From positions 1,240,001 to 1,304,000 of the forward strand of contig OZ244867.1 of NCBI GenBank assembly GCA_965221175.1: a stretch of 64,000 bases of DNA, written 5' to 3'. Each line of letters starts with the position of its first letter. Positions within the stretch are counted from its first letter, which is position 1. The notes under the pieces were generated by a model. That model did not search any database and had not been told where the DNA came from. It was given only the letters and a program-made list of their open reading frames with translations. This stretch comes from JAJDZL01 sp965221175 (lineage in GTDB: Bacteria > Pseudomonadota > Gammaproteobacteria > Arenicellales > JAJDZL01). Position numbers and translations under genes: made by a program. Shown here piece after piece: positions 53,723 to 62,240 of this stretch.

Positions 53723-55036
53723 ATGAAAGAAACTAAGCAGGAATTTTTAGAACGCACTAAAGAATACTGGAATCCAGGCAAAACTACCGACTGGCAAAAT
53801 TTCGGAGTAGACTTGGTGATCGATCGACGGGAAGGCTACTATCTGTATGATATGGATGGAAAGCGTCTGATTGATGTTCACCTGAACGGAGGCACATACA
53901 ATCTCGGACATCGCAACCCCGAAGTCGTGGCGGCAGTAAAGGATGGAATGAAATATTTCGACATCGGCAATCACCACTTTCCATCGTTAATGCGAACACA
54001 TGTCGCGCAGATGCTGGCTGAGTGTACTCCCGAAGGATTGCAGTATACAATCTTCGCATCAGGCGGCGGCGAAGCAATCGACATTGCACTGAAGTGTGCA
54101 CGCCACGCCACCCAAAGACGTAAATTAATTTGTATTGATCATTGCTACCACGGTCATACCGGACTCGCAGTTCAAGTCGGTGATGATCGATATTCCAAAC
54201 TGTTTCTAAGTGATTCATCGAAGCAGGAGGTTGTCAAAGTTCCGTTCAACGATCTTGAAGCAATTGAGCGCGAAATTCGAGTGGGTGACGCAGCTTGCGT
54301 AATCATAGAGACGATTCCTGCAACTTATGGGTTTCCCATGCCAAAACACGGGTACCTGAGTGCAATAAAGGCGGCCTGTGAAAGAGTCGACACACTGTTC
54401 ATCGCTGATGAAGTACAGACCGGCTTAATGCGATGCGGCGAAATTTGGGGGATTGACACATATGGAGTCATACCCGATATATTGGTAACTGGAAAAGGAC
54501 TGTCGGGTGGAATTTATCCGATTGGTGCAGTCGTAGTCAGTGAGCGGGCCGGAGCGTGGCTGAAGGAAGACGGTTGGGGACACATGTCTACATTTGGTGG
54601 CGCTGAGCTTGGCTGTATTGCAGCAGCCAAGGTTCTTGAGATTTCCAATCGGCCTGAAGTGCGTTCCATGGTGCACTACATTGCGCAATACATACGCAGC
54701 GGACTAGAACAGCTTAGGGAAAACTATTCTGACTTTTTTGTCGGTATTCGCCAGAGAGGTGTGGTAATTGGGTTGGAATTCAGTCATCCAGAAGGTGCGA
54801 TTCATGTTATGAAAGCTTTGTTCCGCAACGGCGTCTGGGCTATATTCTCGTCCTTGGACCCAAAGGTGTTGCAGTTCAAGCCGGGAATTCTAGTTGACAA
54901 GGAGCTCTGCGACGAAATTTTGAACCGACTCGATTCCGCTTTGGGACAAGCGCGGGCATCTGCTTTTCAGGGAATTACTGCAAGAAAATCCGCAGACTCG
55001 AACCAACAAGTGAGGGAGATGGCTAACGCTGCATAA
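53723..55036 (+). CDS. Class III PLP enzyme (candidate 1-amino-2-propanol-phosphate lyase)
   Basis: 437 residues of aminotransferase class III fold. Landmarks are FASGGGEAID for phosphate binding, FIADEVQTGLMR and VTGKGLSGGIYP, with the PLP lysine. In RMM loci such an enzyme acts as a phospho-lyase on (S)-1-amino-2-propanol phosphate, giving propionaldehyde, ammonia and phosphate. The kinase gene follows 20 nt downstream, which supports this. GGAG lies 8 nt before the ATG. A genuine aminotransferase activity is the alternative. Confidence 0.85.
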   Translation: MKETKQEFLERTKEYWNPGKTTDWQNFGVDLVIDRREGYYLYDMDGKRLIDVHLNGGTYNLGHRNPEVVAAVKDGMKYFDIGNHHFPSLMRTHVAQMLAECTPEGLQYTIFASGGGEAIDIALKCARHATQRRKLICIDHCYHGHTGLAVQVGDDRYSKLFLSDSSKQEVVKVPFNDLEAIEREIRVGDAACVIIETIPATYGFPMPKHGYLSAIKAACERVDTLFIADEVQTGLMRCGEIWGIDTYGVIPDILVTGKGLSGGIYPIGAVVVSERAGAWLKEDGWGHMSTFGGAELGCIAAAKVLEISNRPEVRSMVHYIAQYIRSGLEQLRENYSDFFVGIRQRGVVIGLEFSHPEGAIHVMKALFRNGVWAIFSSLDPKVLQFKPGILVDKELCDEILNRLDSALGQARASAFQGITARKSADSNQQVREMANAA

Positions 55037-55056
55037 CAACAGAACAGGAGCAAGAA

Positions 55057-56070
55057 ATGCAAAAATTTGATGATTTAACCAATGAACAACAACTTAGTTT
55101 GCTACGAAAAGTCGCGCAGAACGCTATTCCGTTTTATGACTTGCCGTCTGATGTTGGGGTTGAACTCATCAATATTTCAGAAAATGCAACTTATCGTGTA
55201 GAAGATCCTGTCAGTGGTAAGAAGTGGGCTCTACGAGTACACCGAGAAGGGTATCACTCTAAAACAGCGATCGCTTCAGAGCATGCATGGACAGATGCGT
55301 TGCGTGAAGATGCTGGGGTAATCACACCGACAATCGTGCCTGGAAGAGATAATCAGAACATTCAGCTGATACATGCGAAGGGAATGCCGGGTGGTGCTCG
55401 ACACGTTGTCATGTTCGATTGGGAATCGGGCGTAGAGCCTCCCGAAGAAAATTTACTGGGACCATTTGAGCTGCTTGGGAAAGTTTCCGCACAAATGCAT
55501 CAGCACTCAATGACTTGGCAACACCCTTCCTGGTTTGAACGCTATACATGGGATTTTGAAACAAGTCTTGGCAGCAAGCCTCACTGGGGGAAATGGCAGG
55601 ACGGCATGGGAATGAATCTCGAAAGAGAACAACTGTTCGGCAAAACTACAGAACTAATCGAGTCCAGGTTACGGGCTTTCGGGCAGCACCCCCGTAGATG
55701 GGGGCTCGTTCACTGTGACATTCGACTCGCCAATTTGTTGATTGAAGGAGATATAACTAAAGTAATAGATTTCGATGACTGTGGATTCAGCTGGTTCATG
55801 TATGACTGTGCAACTGCACTCAGCTTTTTCGAGGCAAGAGAGGATGTACCTGATCTTATTGAGGCATGGGTGCGAGGTTATCGCTCAGTCATCGACTTGT
55901 CGGAGGAGGACGAGCATGAAATCCCCACATTCGTCATGCTTCGTCGTCTGCTTCTGGTTGCATGGATTGGATCACACTCCGAAACGGAACTAGCCCAATC
56001 TATGGGTCTGCCGTACACCGCCGAAACCATTGGCTTGTGTGAGGCTTATCTGTCGAAATTCAGCGATTGA
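55057..56070 (+). CDS. APH-fold amino-alcohol kinase
   Basis: 337 residues of the aminoglycoside phosphotransferase/choline kinase fold. The catalytic motif is HCDIRLANLL and the metal-binding motif is VIDFDDCGF. In the same position of RMM loci this enzyme phosphorylates (S)-1-amino-2-propanol. It sits 20 nt after the PLP enzyme gene, and AGGAG lies just upstream of the ATG. A homoserine-kinase-like function is less likely with these neighbours. Confidence 0.85.
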   Translation: MQKFDDLTNEQQLSLLRKVAQNAIPFYDLPSDVGVELINISENATYRVEDPVSGKKWALRVHREGYHSKTAIASEHAWTDALREDAGVITPTIVPGRDNQNIQLIHAKGMPGGARHVVMFDWESGVEPPEENLLGPFELLGKVSAQMHQHSMTWQHPSWFERYTWDFETSLGSKPHWGKWQDGMGMNLEREQLFGKTTELIESRLRAFGQHPRRWGLVHCDIRLANLLIEGDITKVIDFDDCGFSWFMYDCATALSFFEAREDVPDLIEAWVRGYRSVIDLSEEDEHEIPTFVMLRRLLLVAWIGSHSETELAQSMGLPYTAETIGLCEAYLSKFSD

Positions 56071-56181
56071 TCAGAATCGAAAAATCTTTGTAATTGTCAA
56101 AAGCAGAATGTGAAACTAAAGCGTCTAGACTTTGTCTACAGTAATCATAACTGATCTATAGAAATTTATTGGAGTTTCACA

Positions 56182-56646
56182 TTGTCTACTCTTTTCCGAG
56201 TTTCGACTCTTGCAACTGTTTTTTTAAGCTTTCTGATTATCGCCTCCAATGCGATAGCTGATGAGAATGACTATGTTTTTACCGGTAAAGTGGGCATTGC
56301 TATCAGAGCCTATGACCCCGTCTCCTATCACCTGGACCAACGCCCTGTAAAGGGCAGCAGCGAATTTTCGACTGAGTGGGAAGGCGCTGTCTGGCATTTT
56401 GCTTCTACTGAAAATCGTGACCTTTTTAAATCGGACCCCGAACGATGGGCACCTCGCTACGGAGGATACTGCGCATATGCAGTGGCCAATGATGCGTTAG
56501 CATCGACTGATCCAAGAGCTTGGACGGTCTTTGAAGATCGACTCTACCTGAACTATAGTCTGAGAGTAAGAAAAAAGTGGACTAAAGATATACCAGGCTA
56601 CATTGAGATTGCAGACAGGAACTGGCCTGACGTCCTTTCAAAATAG
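56182..56646 (+). CDS. Secreted YHS-domain protein (paralogue 1)
   Basis: 154 residues with a signal peptide (ATVFLSFLIIASNAIA). The mature part has the YHS-type block: YDPVSYHLDQRPVKG, then WHFASTENRDLFKSDPERWAPRYGGYCAYAV. YHS domains often bind metals, but the function of these periplasmic versions is unknown. The start codon is TTG with GGAG 7 nt upstream. A close paralogue lies at 59.3 kb, with which it shares most of this block. Confidence 0.75.
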   Translation: MSTLFRVSTLATVFLSFLIIASNAIADENDYVFTGKVGIAIRAYDPVSYHLDQRPVKGSSEFSTEWEGAVWHFASTENRDLFKSDPERWAPRYGGYCAYAVANDALASTDPRAWTVFEDRLYLNYSLRVRKKWTKDIPGYIEIADRNWPDVLSK

Positions 56647-56925
56647 ACCAGACCCGTCGAGGCAAAATCAGCATGAGAGATGTGCATCAATCGCTGTGTA
56701 GTAGAATTTCGATGTTTGGACTGCCCAATTGCAGAGTCTGGACACGCACAGTTCTGAAGCCAACTGCCTGAGCGGACAGGCAGTCCCGTTTCAGGTGCCG
56801 TGGTCTATGCTTGAATCATTGTGACACCTGCGGGCAGGTAAAATCATAACAGTCCTGAAGTTTAAATGGAACTTCATCGCGGGAATGCGTGACAGGTTGT
56901 TGTAATTGCGGAGATGTTTCGAAAA
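56647..56925. other. Non-coding stretch with a small inverted repeat
   Basis: No gene is seen. A 7-bp inverted repeat ctgcctg / caggcag lies at 56764-56783 without a T run. The right end merges into the IS relic. Confidence 0.5.
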
Positions 56926-57115
56926 TTAACCTGCCATTCTTATGGAAACACATTTGTTGAGGTCAATGTTCAGCAGTTCCAAATAATTTTCTGTAGCGGC
57001 GTGGGTTGCGTAGTGGTTCTGAACCGACCCTCCCGAAACCCGGGCAACGTCACTTCGTGAAGGCATAAGGTGCCGAGAGCGGCAAGCAAGGTGGTCATAT
57101 CTATGGTAGCTATAG
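56926..57115 (-). mobile_element. Relic of an IS1634-type transposase 3' end
   Basis: The first 22 bases (cctgccattc...) match the 3' end of the transposase gene at 47.9 kb exactly, and translate to the same C-terminal VSIRMAG. Further matches are scattered through the next 170 bases (gggcaacgt...ggcaagca). Reading frames are broken. It is a fragment of a related but older element. Confidence 0.8.
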
Positions 57116-57256
57116 GCATCCGTTTCTGGGCGGACTATAAGGTGTCGATTCAATAAGAAAGGACTGGAGAATTGGCAATCGGAAAATCCCTGAAAATCAG
57201 GGAAATTCAACAGGGAAATAGCATATATGAGCTATTCTCCAATCTCAAAAATTGGT

Positions 57257-58432
57257 TTACTCACTCGATTGGAGAATGTTCAGGAATTCACTCAACCCGA
57301 CAACCTCAATATTTTGGGTAATCCAATAACGACCCTTGTCAAATACAACAACAAACGCTCTATCTGGCTTCAAATCTTTACAAGCGATGTGAAATCCTTT
57401 ACGCACTCTTGGTGACCTGCTGCGTTTGATTTCCAGCGCCCAAACCCTATTATCCCCAGGCATCTCAAGTATCAGGTCTATTTCCGCACCAGCAGCGGTT
57501 CTGTAGAAACTCGCTTGAGTGTTTTCAGGCAATGATCCGAGAATGTTTTCGATAACGTGTCCTTCCCAGCTTGCCCCCGAAATTGGATGTCCTGCCAGCT
57601 GGTTATAGTCTTCTATATTGAGTAGCGCATGGAGCAGGCCACTGTCCCGAATGTAGGTCTTTGGTGACTTTACCAAACGTTTTTTGACATTGGTGTGAAA
57701 TGGACGCAATCTTCGAATCAAAAGAAGATCAACAAACAGATCAATGTAGCGATATACGCTTGCAGTACTGACGGACAAAGCGGAAGCGAGTCTGGAAACA
57801 TTCAGCAACTGTCCCTGACTGTGAGCCAGCATGGTCCAAAGTCGTTCAAGGGTTTCCGCCGGAAATCGAAAACCGAACTGTTGAACATCACGTTCAAGAT
57901 ATGTTTGAATCAAATTCCAACGATACGCAAAACTGTCTAAATCGGATGATGCCAGGAAACTATCTGGAAATCCGCCTCTGGTCCACAACTGAACTGCATC
58001 CCTAGAACTGCCAGCAACTTCATTCACGTTGAACGGGTTCAGGTTTATATACTCAATGCGCCCGGCGAGACTTTCTGCGGACTGCCTAAGTAAATCGATG
58101 GAAGCTGATCCAAGAATCAAGAATCTTCCGGTTCGTCTTCCATCGCGTCGGCCTTGATCAATAATTCCTCGCAGTTCCTGAAAAATTTCCGGCATCCGGT
58201 GAATCTCGTCCAGAATGACCAGATGATCTTCATATTGGCCAAGATAGATTTCGGGGTCGGAAAGTTTACTGCGGTCTCTTCGAGTCTCAAGATCAAGGTA
58301 AACAGTGTCCAATTCATCTGATAGGCTGAACGCCAATGTAGTTTTGCCCACTTGTCTCGGGCCAAGCAATCCGACTGCAGCCTGTCTATTAAGAGCATTA
58401 AGGACATCGTGATAAGCATACCGCGGAATCAT
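57257..58432 (-). CDS. AAA-type ATPase with DUF4143 domain
   Basis: 391 residues. Walker A GPRQVGKTT (residues 24-32), Walker B HLVILDEIHRM, and the sensor ILGSASIDLL. A winged-helix segment (RLASALSVSTASVYRYIDLF) is followed by the PD-(D/E)xK-like end AEIDLILE and WALEIKRS. AAAGGTG lies upstream of the ATG. It is a typical single-gene member, unlike the coupled one at 12.5 kb, with which it shares only the fold. Function unknown. It lies between an IS relic and a pseudogene, a usual place for mobile accessory genes. Confidence 0.85.
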   Translation of the reverse strand: MIPRYAYHDVLNALNRQAAVGLLGPRQVGKTTLAFSLSDELDTVYLDLETRRDRSKLSDPEIYLGQYEDHLVILDEIHRMPEIFQELRGIIDQGRRDGRRTGRFLILGSASIDLLRQSAESLAGRIEYINLNPFNVNEVAGSSRDAVQLWTRGGFPDSFLASSDLDSFAYRWNLIQTYLERDVQQFGFRFPAETLERLWTMLAHSQGQLLNVSRLASALSVSTASVYRYIDLFVDLLLIRRLRPFHTNVKKRLVKSPKTYIRDSGLLHALLNIEDYNQLAGHPISGASWEGHVIENILGSLPENTQASFYRTAAGAEIDLILEMPGDNRVWALEIKRSRSPRVRKGFHIACKDLKPDRAFVVVFDKGRYWITQNIEVVGLSEFLNILQSSE

Positions 58433-58569
58433 TATCTACACACCTTTCGTTATAATAATTGTATCCTTGCATATTAAATATTATATGTTTGTTTTACTTT
58501 GTTGGAATAATCCAAATCAGTTCATTCGTTTGAACAGCACAGATACCATCAAGATACACATAGAACTGT

Positions 58570-59180
58570 GAAAGAATCTGAGGGGTCATTGCGTCTGCAG
58601 TATAGCGGTCGCTGAATCGATTCAATGCGTTCTGAGCGCGTTGACAGGCATCTACCGGTTTACGATTGCGTACATAATTCCGTAAGACAGCGCAGAATTG
58701 CTGCCCGTCTCTACAAGGAAATCAGTCGAATCATCCAGCGATGTAAGCGGACCGTCGTTTTTGTCGCAACAATCAGGCTACCGGATGCTATCGCTTTACG
58801 CAAAACGTTTCCGAATGGTTCAGATAGCGACGGAAGCACAAAAAGATCGTCCTACTTCAACAGATTCGGCACATCACTACGGCTATCAAAAGACCGAACG
58901 GCTTACGCCAAGCCTAGTTGGTCTCGAGTGTTAATGAATTTGTTCAGTTCGGGGCCATCTCCTGCAATTTCGAACCGGATATCGCGATTGCCCGTGCGCA
59001 GGTTATGTATCGTATTCAGTAGATGGCTGAATCCCTTCTTGCCCGCCAATCTCCCAGCATAAAATAAGTTTTCAATTCGCGGTCGCGGTCGGATGCTGTG
59101 TACCGGCTGGACTCCGAAAAAACGTCGAATGACTTCGGAAAATACCAAACTGAATTTCTGAATGAAAGCAAATTCTGATT
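58570..59180 (-). pseudogene. Glycosyltransferase (GT4-type) relic
   Basis: Minus-strand fragments of a group 1 glycosyltransferase remain: ENLFYAGRLAGKKGFSHLL and FEIAGDGPELNKF, then after TAA and TAG stops DLFVLPSLSEPFGNVLRKAI, then after a frameshift DGPLTSLDDSTDFLVETG. The N-terminal domain is missing. It shows ordinary gene decay with mixed stops and a shift. The exact ends are uncertain. Confidence 0.75.
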
Positions 59181-59254
59181 TCCATTAAAATGTGTAAATT
59201 GACTCGGGAATTTGCAAATCCAGCGTAATGCGATAGATTCGACAGGAGAGCTAT

Positions 59255-59716
59255 ATGGACATTTTTACCAGAATTTCACAACCCGTTCTGATTGTAATAG
59301 GTTTGCTGATGATCGCCACGCAAGCCTTCGCTGCAGAACCACCCGTATTTACCGGCAGAGGAGAGTTCGCAATCAACGGGTATGATGCTGTTGCTTATCA
59401 CAAGGAACAGAAACCCGTCAAAGGTAATAGCAGCTATACCGTGCAATGGAACGGAGCCAATTGGCGTTTCGCCAGCAACGAAAACCGCGATCTATTCGAG
59501 TCCAACCCAGAAAGATGGGCACCACACTATGGGGGTTATTGTGCATGGGCAGTATCCAACAACTACACTGCTAAGACTGACCCTGATGCATGGTCCATCG
59601 TGGATGATCGACTCTATCTGAACTTCAGTCGAAGCGTACGTAGGACGTGGAGCAAAGACATCCCCGGAAACATTGAACGGGCCGATGCGAATTGGCCTGA
59701 AGTACTTAAAAAGTAG
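59255..59716 (+). CDS. Secreted YHS-domain protein (paralogue 2)
   Basis: 153 residues with a signal peptide ending in QAFA. The mature protein repeats the layout of paralogue 1: YDAVAYHKEQKPVKG, WRFASNENRDLFESNPERWAPHYGGY and a C-terminal WSKDIPGNIERADANWPEVL. GGAG precedes the ATG. It is convergent with the microcompartment operon. Metal binding is possible; function unknown. Confidence 0.8.
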   Translation: MDIFTRISQPVLIVIGLLMIATQAFAAEPPVFTGRGEFAINGYDAVAYHKEQKPVKGNSSYTVQWNGANWRFASNENRDLFESNPERWAPHYGGYCAWAVSNNYTAKTDPDAWSIVDDRLYLNFSRSVRRTWSKDIPGNIERADANWPEVLKK

Positions 59717-59794
59717 TTGATTCCACAACCCTCAATACCGGAAATGTAATCGCATTCACGGCACTAAACATACACTTGAAAGAATTCAGCTCCA

Positions 59795-60424
59795 TTAGTA
59801 TTCTCGACCGGGAATGTTCTCTATCACCTCAAGTACATGACTCAGTGCCTTTTGGGTATTTTTCTCATCGCCCGAAATAAATACCCTTCCCGAGACGCCG
59901 AACATTTGACAGTCAACCAGGACATTTTCCGGAACGGCTTTTTCTGCTTCATTCGCTGCTGCTGCCGCGAACAGTGCCGGCGCAGTCTCGAGCAGTAAGA
60001 GCGACTCGCCGGGCAGAATCATAGACGCGTCTCTCTGGCGATTGATAATCACCGAGTGCTGGTCAACAACCTCCGCCACTAAATCTGAATACAGAATTCG
60101 CGGTTTAAGGCGATCTTCCGCCTTAAGGCTAAACCCGTCAAGAATCGCATTGCCAGCCTCTTCCAGATCTGCCATTTTTGTGCTGTGTAATTCCAGAATG
60201 CCGAACTGACGTTCTACATACAGAATCCCCGGTTCAATTCCAGGCACAGACTTCAATGCAAGATCAATGACTCTGTGTATGGCAAGCGCAGGCGAAATTT
60301 CGATTATGAGCGAATGCATGCCTTGCAAAGGTACGTAGCCTCTCGCCCGCAATGCAGTTGCCATATAGGCAGCAAATTGCGTCTGAAGACTCTCAATCTG
60401 CAGATAGACTCGCAAATCAGCCAT
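59795..60424 (-). CDS. BMC-T shell protein (tandem BMC domain), copy 1
   Basis: 209 residues with two BMC-type domains of about 100 residues each. The first has LIIEISPALAIHRVIDLALKSV, the second SLLLLETAPALFAAAAANEAEKA. Each domain has the VERQFGILELHS or FGVSGRVFISG strand. Such proteins form trimeric pseudohexagonal shell tiles that may gate larger metabolites. It is the last gene of the minus-strand shell operon. It is a paralogue of the BMC-T at 61.6-62.2 kb. Confidence 0.85.
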   Translation of the reverse strand: MADLRVYLQIESLQTQFAAYMATALRARGYVPLQGMHSLIIEISPALAIHRVIDLALKSVPGIEPGILYVERQFGILELHSTKMADLEEAGNAILDGFSLKAEDRLKPRILYSDLVAEVVDQHSVIINRQRDASMILPGESLLLLETAPALFAAAAANEAEKAVPENVLVDCQMFGVSGRVFISGDEKNTQKALSHVLEVIENIPGREY

Positions 60425-60509
60425 AGTCGATTACCTTCAACTGTAGCAGTCTAGCACTGTGGCAAGTCAGTTTGCACATCATCAGAGAAGTCTAAAGCTG
60501 TGAAAATTT

Positions 60510-60791
60510 CTACTTACCAGCAGCTACATCAAATTTCTTAACAACATCCGCGTGCGGACGAGGAATTACGTGTACGGAAATCACTTCCCCCACGGAACCG
60601 GCAGCTTCAGATCCAGCTTCAGTCGCCGCCTTCACAGCACCAACATCGCCTCTCACCAGCACTGATACCAATCCAGCACCAACCTGTTCACGAGTAATAA
60701 TTTCAACATTGGCAGCTTTCACCATCGCATCTGCAGCAGTGAATGCGGCAACGTAGCCTCGAGTTTCAATAAATCCAATTGCATTTGACAT
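60510..60791 (-). CDS. BMC-H hexameric shell protein
   Basis: 93 residues, the canonical PduA/CsoS1-like BMC domain: AIGFIETRGYVAAFTAADAMVKAANV at the start (first block), VSVLVRGDVGAVKAATEAG, and the C-terminal VISVHVIPRPHADV. It forms the main hexagonal shell tile with a central pore. CAGGAGA precedes the ATG. Single copy in this locus. Confidence 0.95.
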   Translation of the reverse strand: MSNAIGFIETRGYVAAFTAADAMVKAANVEIITREQVGAGLVSVLVRGDVGAVKAATEAGSEAAGSVGEVISVHVIPRPHADVVKKFDVAAGK

Positions 60792-60824
60792 GATTTTCTC
60801 CTGAAAATTAATATGACAGTTAAA

Positions 60825-61091
60825 TTAGTTGCCGTTGTCTGAGGTATCGTCAACTATTCCGATAACCAAGGCATCAATTACGGCGTTTCCAGACTTGAAC
60901 CACCCCTTGGCTACAGAACCTTGCGTAACGAGTACACGTTCGCCCGAGCCTGCTCCGAGTGGGTCAAAGGCCAGAATTCTTTCTGGGTTCTCGCCGTTGT
61001 CAATCAGATCAATCTCCAACAGCGCTCCGTTTGGCAACTCGTCCAGTTTGCGAGTCGCCCATATTTTTCCGATTACAGTTCCAACTTTCAT
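60825..61091 (-). CDS. BMC-P pentameric vertex protein (EutN/CcmL family)
   Basis: 88 residues of EutN/CcmL type: KVGTVIGKIWATRKLD at the start, AFDPLGAGSGERVLVTQGS in the middle and DALVIGIVDD at the end. Pentamers cap the icosahedral vertices. One copy is the minimum a closed shell needs. Confidence 0.95.
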   Translation of the reverse strand: MKVGTVIGKIWATRKLDELPNGALLEIDLIDNGENPERILAFDPLGAGSGERVLVTQGSVAKGWFKSGNAVIDALVIGIVDDTSDNGN

Positions 61092-61097
61092 GACTAT

Positions 61098-61628
61098 CTA
61101 CTGCCTCACTATTTTTAGTCCGACTTTGCGTGCTCGATCTTTGGCTAGCGGAGTCAAGACGACTTTACTGCCTATTTCAATGCACTGATTCGTTTTTGCC
61201 AGCGCCAATACTTTCGATTCAGTCAGCACTCCAGAGTCCAAGCGCCCATTGCTCTGCCCGTCATTGGTATCTTGACTCTGATGACTGCTCTTGTGCGAGC
61301 TTACATGAAGATTTTGACTTCTTTGCCTTTCGAAATTCTTAAGTTCGAATTTCAGTCGATTGGAAAGAATCAGTGCTTCGACATCTTGATCATGAAGGCA
61401 CTTGGCGAAATTCTTTAAAAATTCGTTAAACTTGCGATCCGTTGCCACGTCCACGACTATGACTGATTTACAGTTTGACGCAATGGCTTCGAGAATTTGC
61501 TTCATCAGCGGGCAATTCGGCATTTGCTTTTGGTGACGGCCGCCATTTGTAACGCCTGGAAGCGCTTCAAGTAGAGCCTCTCGTACAACGGCGCGAATCT
61601 GGTCACTGGAAAAAGTATTGCCGCTCAT
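61098..61628 (-). CDS. Unassigned microcompartment-associated protein
   Basis: 176 residues without an obvious enzyme domain. It begins with an amphipathic helix-like stretch (SDQIRAVVREALLEALP), which resembles encapsulation peptides. A small alpha/beta-like middle (SVIVVDVATDRK...ALILSNRLKFELK) is followed by a polar linker rich in Ser, His and Gln (about 105-130). The end is LTESKVLALAKTNQ...VVLTPLAKDRARKVGLKI, a tail type seen in several microcompartment-associated proteins. It lies between the BMC-T and BMC-P genes with a 7-nt gap, so it belongs to the operon. Role unknown; a luminal scaffold is one option. Confidence 0.65.
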   Translation of the reverse strand: MSGNTFSSDQIRAVVREALLEALPGVTNGGRHQKQMPNCPLMKQILEAIASNCKSVIVVDVATDRKFNEFLKNFAKCLHDQDVEALILSNRLKFELKNFERQRSQNLHVSSHKSSHQSQDTNDGQSNGRLDSGVLTESKVLALAKTNQCIEIGSKVVLTPLAKDRARKVGLKIVRQ

Positions 61629-61634
61629 TTGTCT

Positions 61635-62240
61635 CTACATCCTTGCTTCCAATGCTTCTTCCGCAGCCCGAGCTGCGGAACGTACGTCGCTCTCCGAACC
61701 GCTCAGATAGACCCGACCCGTTGCACCGATCATTCGATAGTCAACGACCTTGACATCCGCCGCCTTCTCCGCTTCATTTGTAGCCAATATGCTGTATGAG
61801 GCAGGTTGCATCTCAAGGACGAAAAGCGATTCGCCAGGCAGTACCATTGAGCCAAGTTTGTTTCGATTGATCAAGAATGCATGGTAGTCATCGACTCGTT
61901 TCACAATGGTTGATGCAAGAATTTCGGGCGGTAAGGCATCACTAGCATTTGCATTGAGAGTCTCCATTACCGCCTCTCCCCCTGCGACAACGTCGGCGGT
62001 TGAATGCGAGTGGAATTCCAGATAACCGAATTGACGTTCTACTACCAAAATTCCAGGCTTTACATTGACACTCTTCAATGCGATATCCGTTATTCTTTCA
62101 ATGTGCAGCCCTGGAACAACTTCTATTACCATTGCCGCCATGTTGGTTTTCGGCAAGTATCCACGAATCCAACTTCCCAGATAGCACATGGTTTTAGGCT
62201 GAAGTTGATCTATGAAAATGTAGGAACGGATGTCAGCCAT
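61635..62240 (-). CDS. BMC-T shell protein (tandem BMC domain), copy 2
   Basis: 201 residues with two BMC-like domains. Shared motifs with copy 1 are VIEVVPGLHIERITDIALKSV, VERQFGYLEFHS, SMVLPGESLFVLEMQPA and ATGRVYLSGSE. The two copies clearly derive from one duplication and may make mixed or stacked trimers. Its start touches the aldehyde dehydrogenase stop, so translation is coupled. Confidence 0.85.
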   Translation of the reverse strand: MADIRSYIFIDQLQPKTMCYLGSWIRGYLPKTNMAAMVIEVVPGLHIERITDIALKSVNVKPGILVVERQFGYLEFHSHSTADVVAGGEAVMETLNANASDALPPEILASTIVKRVDDYHAFLINRNKLGSMVLPGESLFVLEMQPASYSILATNEAEKAADVKVVDYRMIGATGRVYLSGSESDVRSAARAAEEALEARM

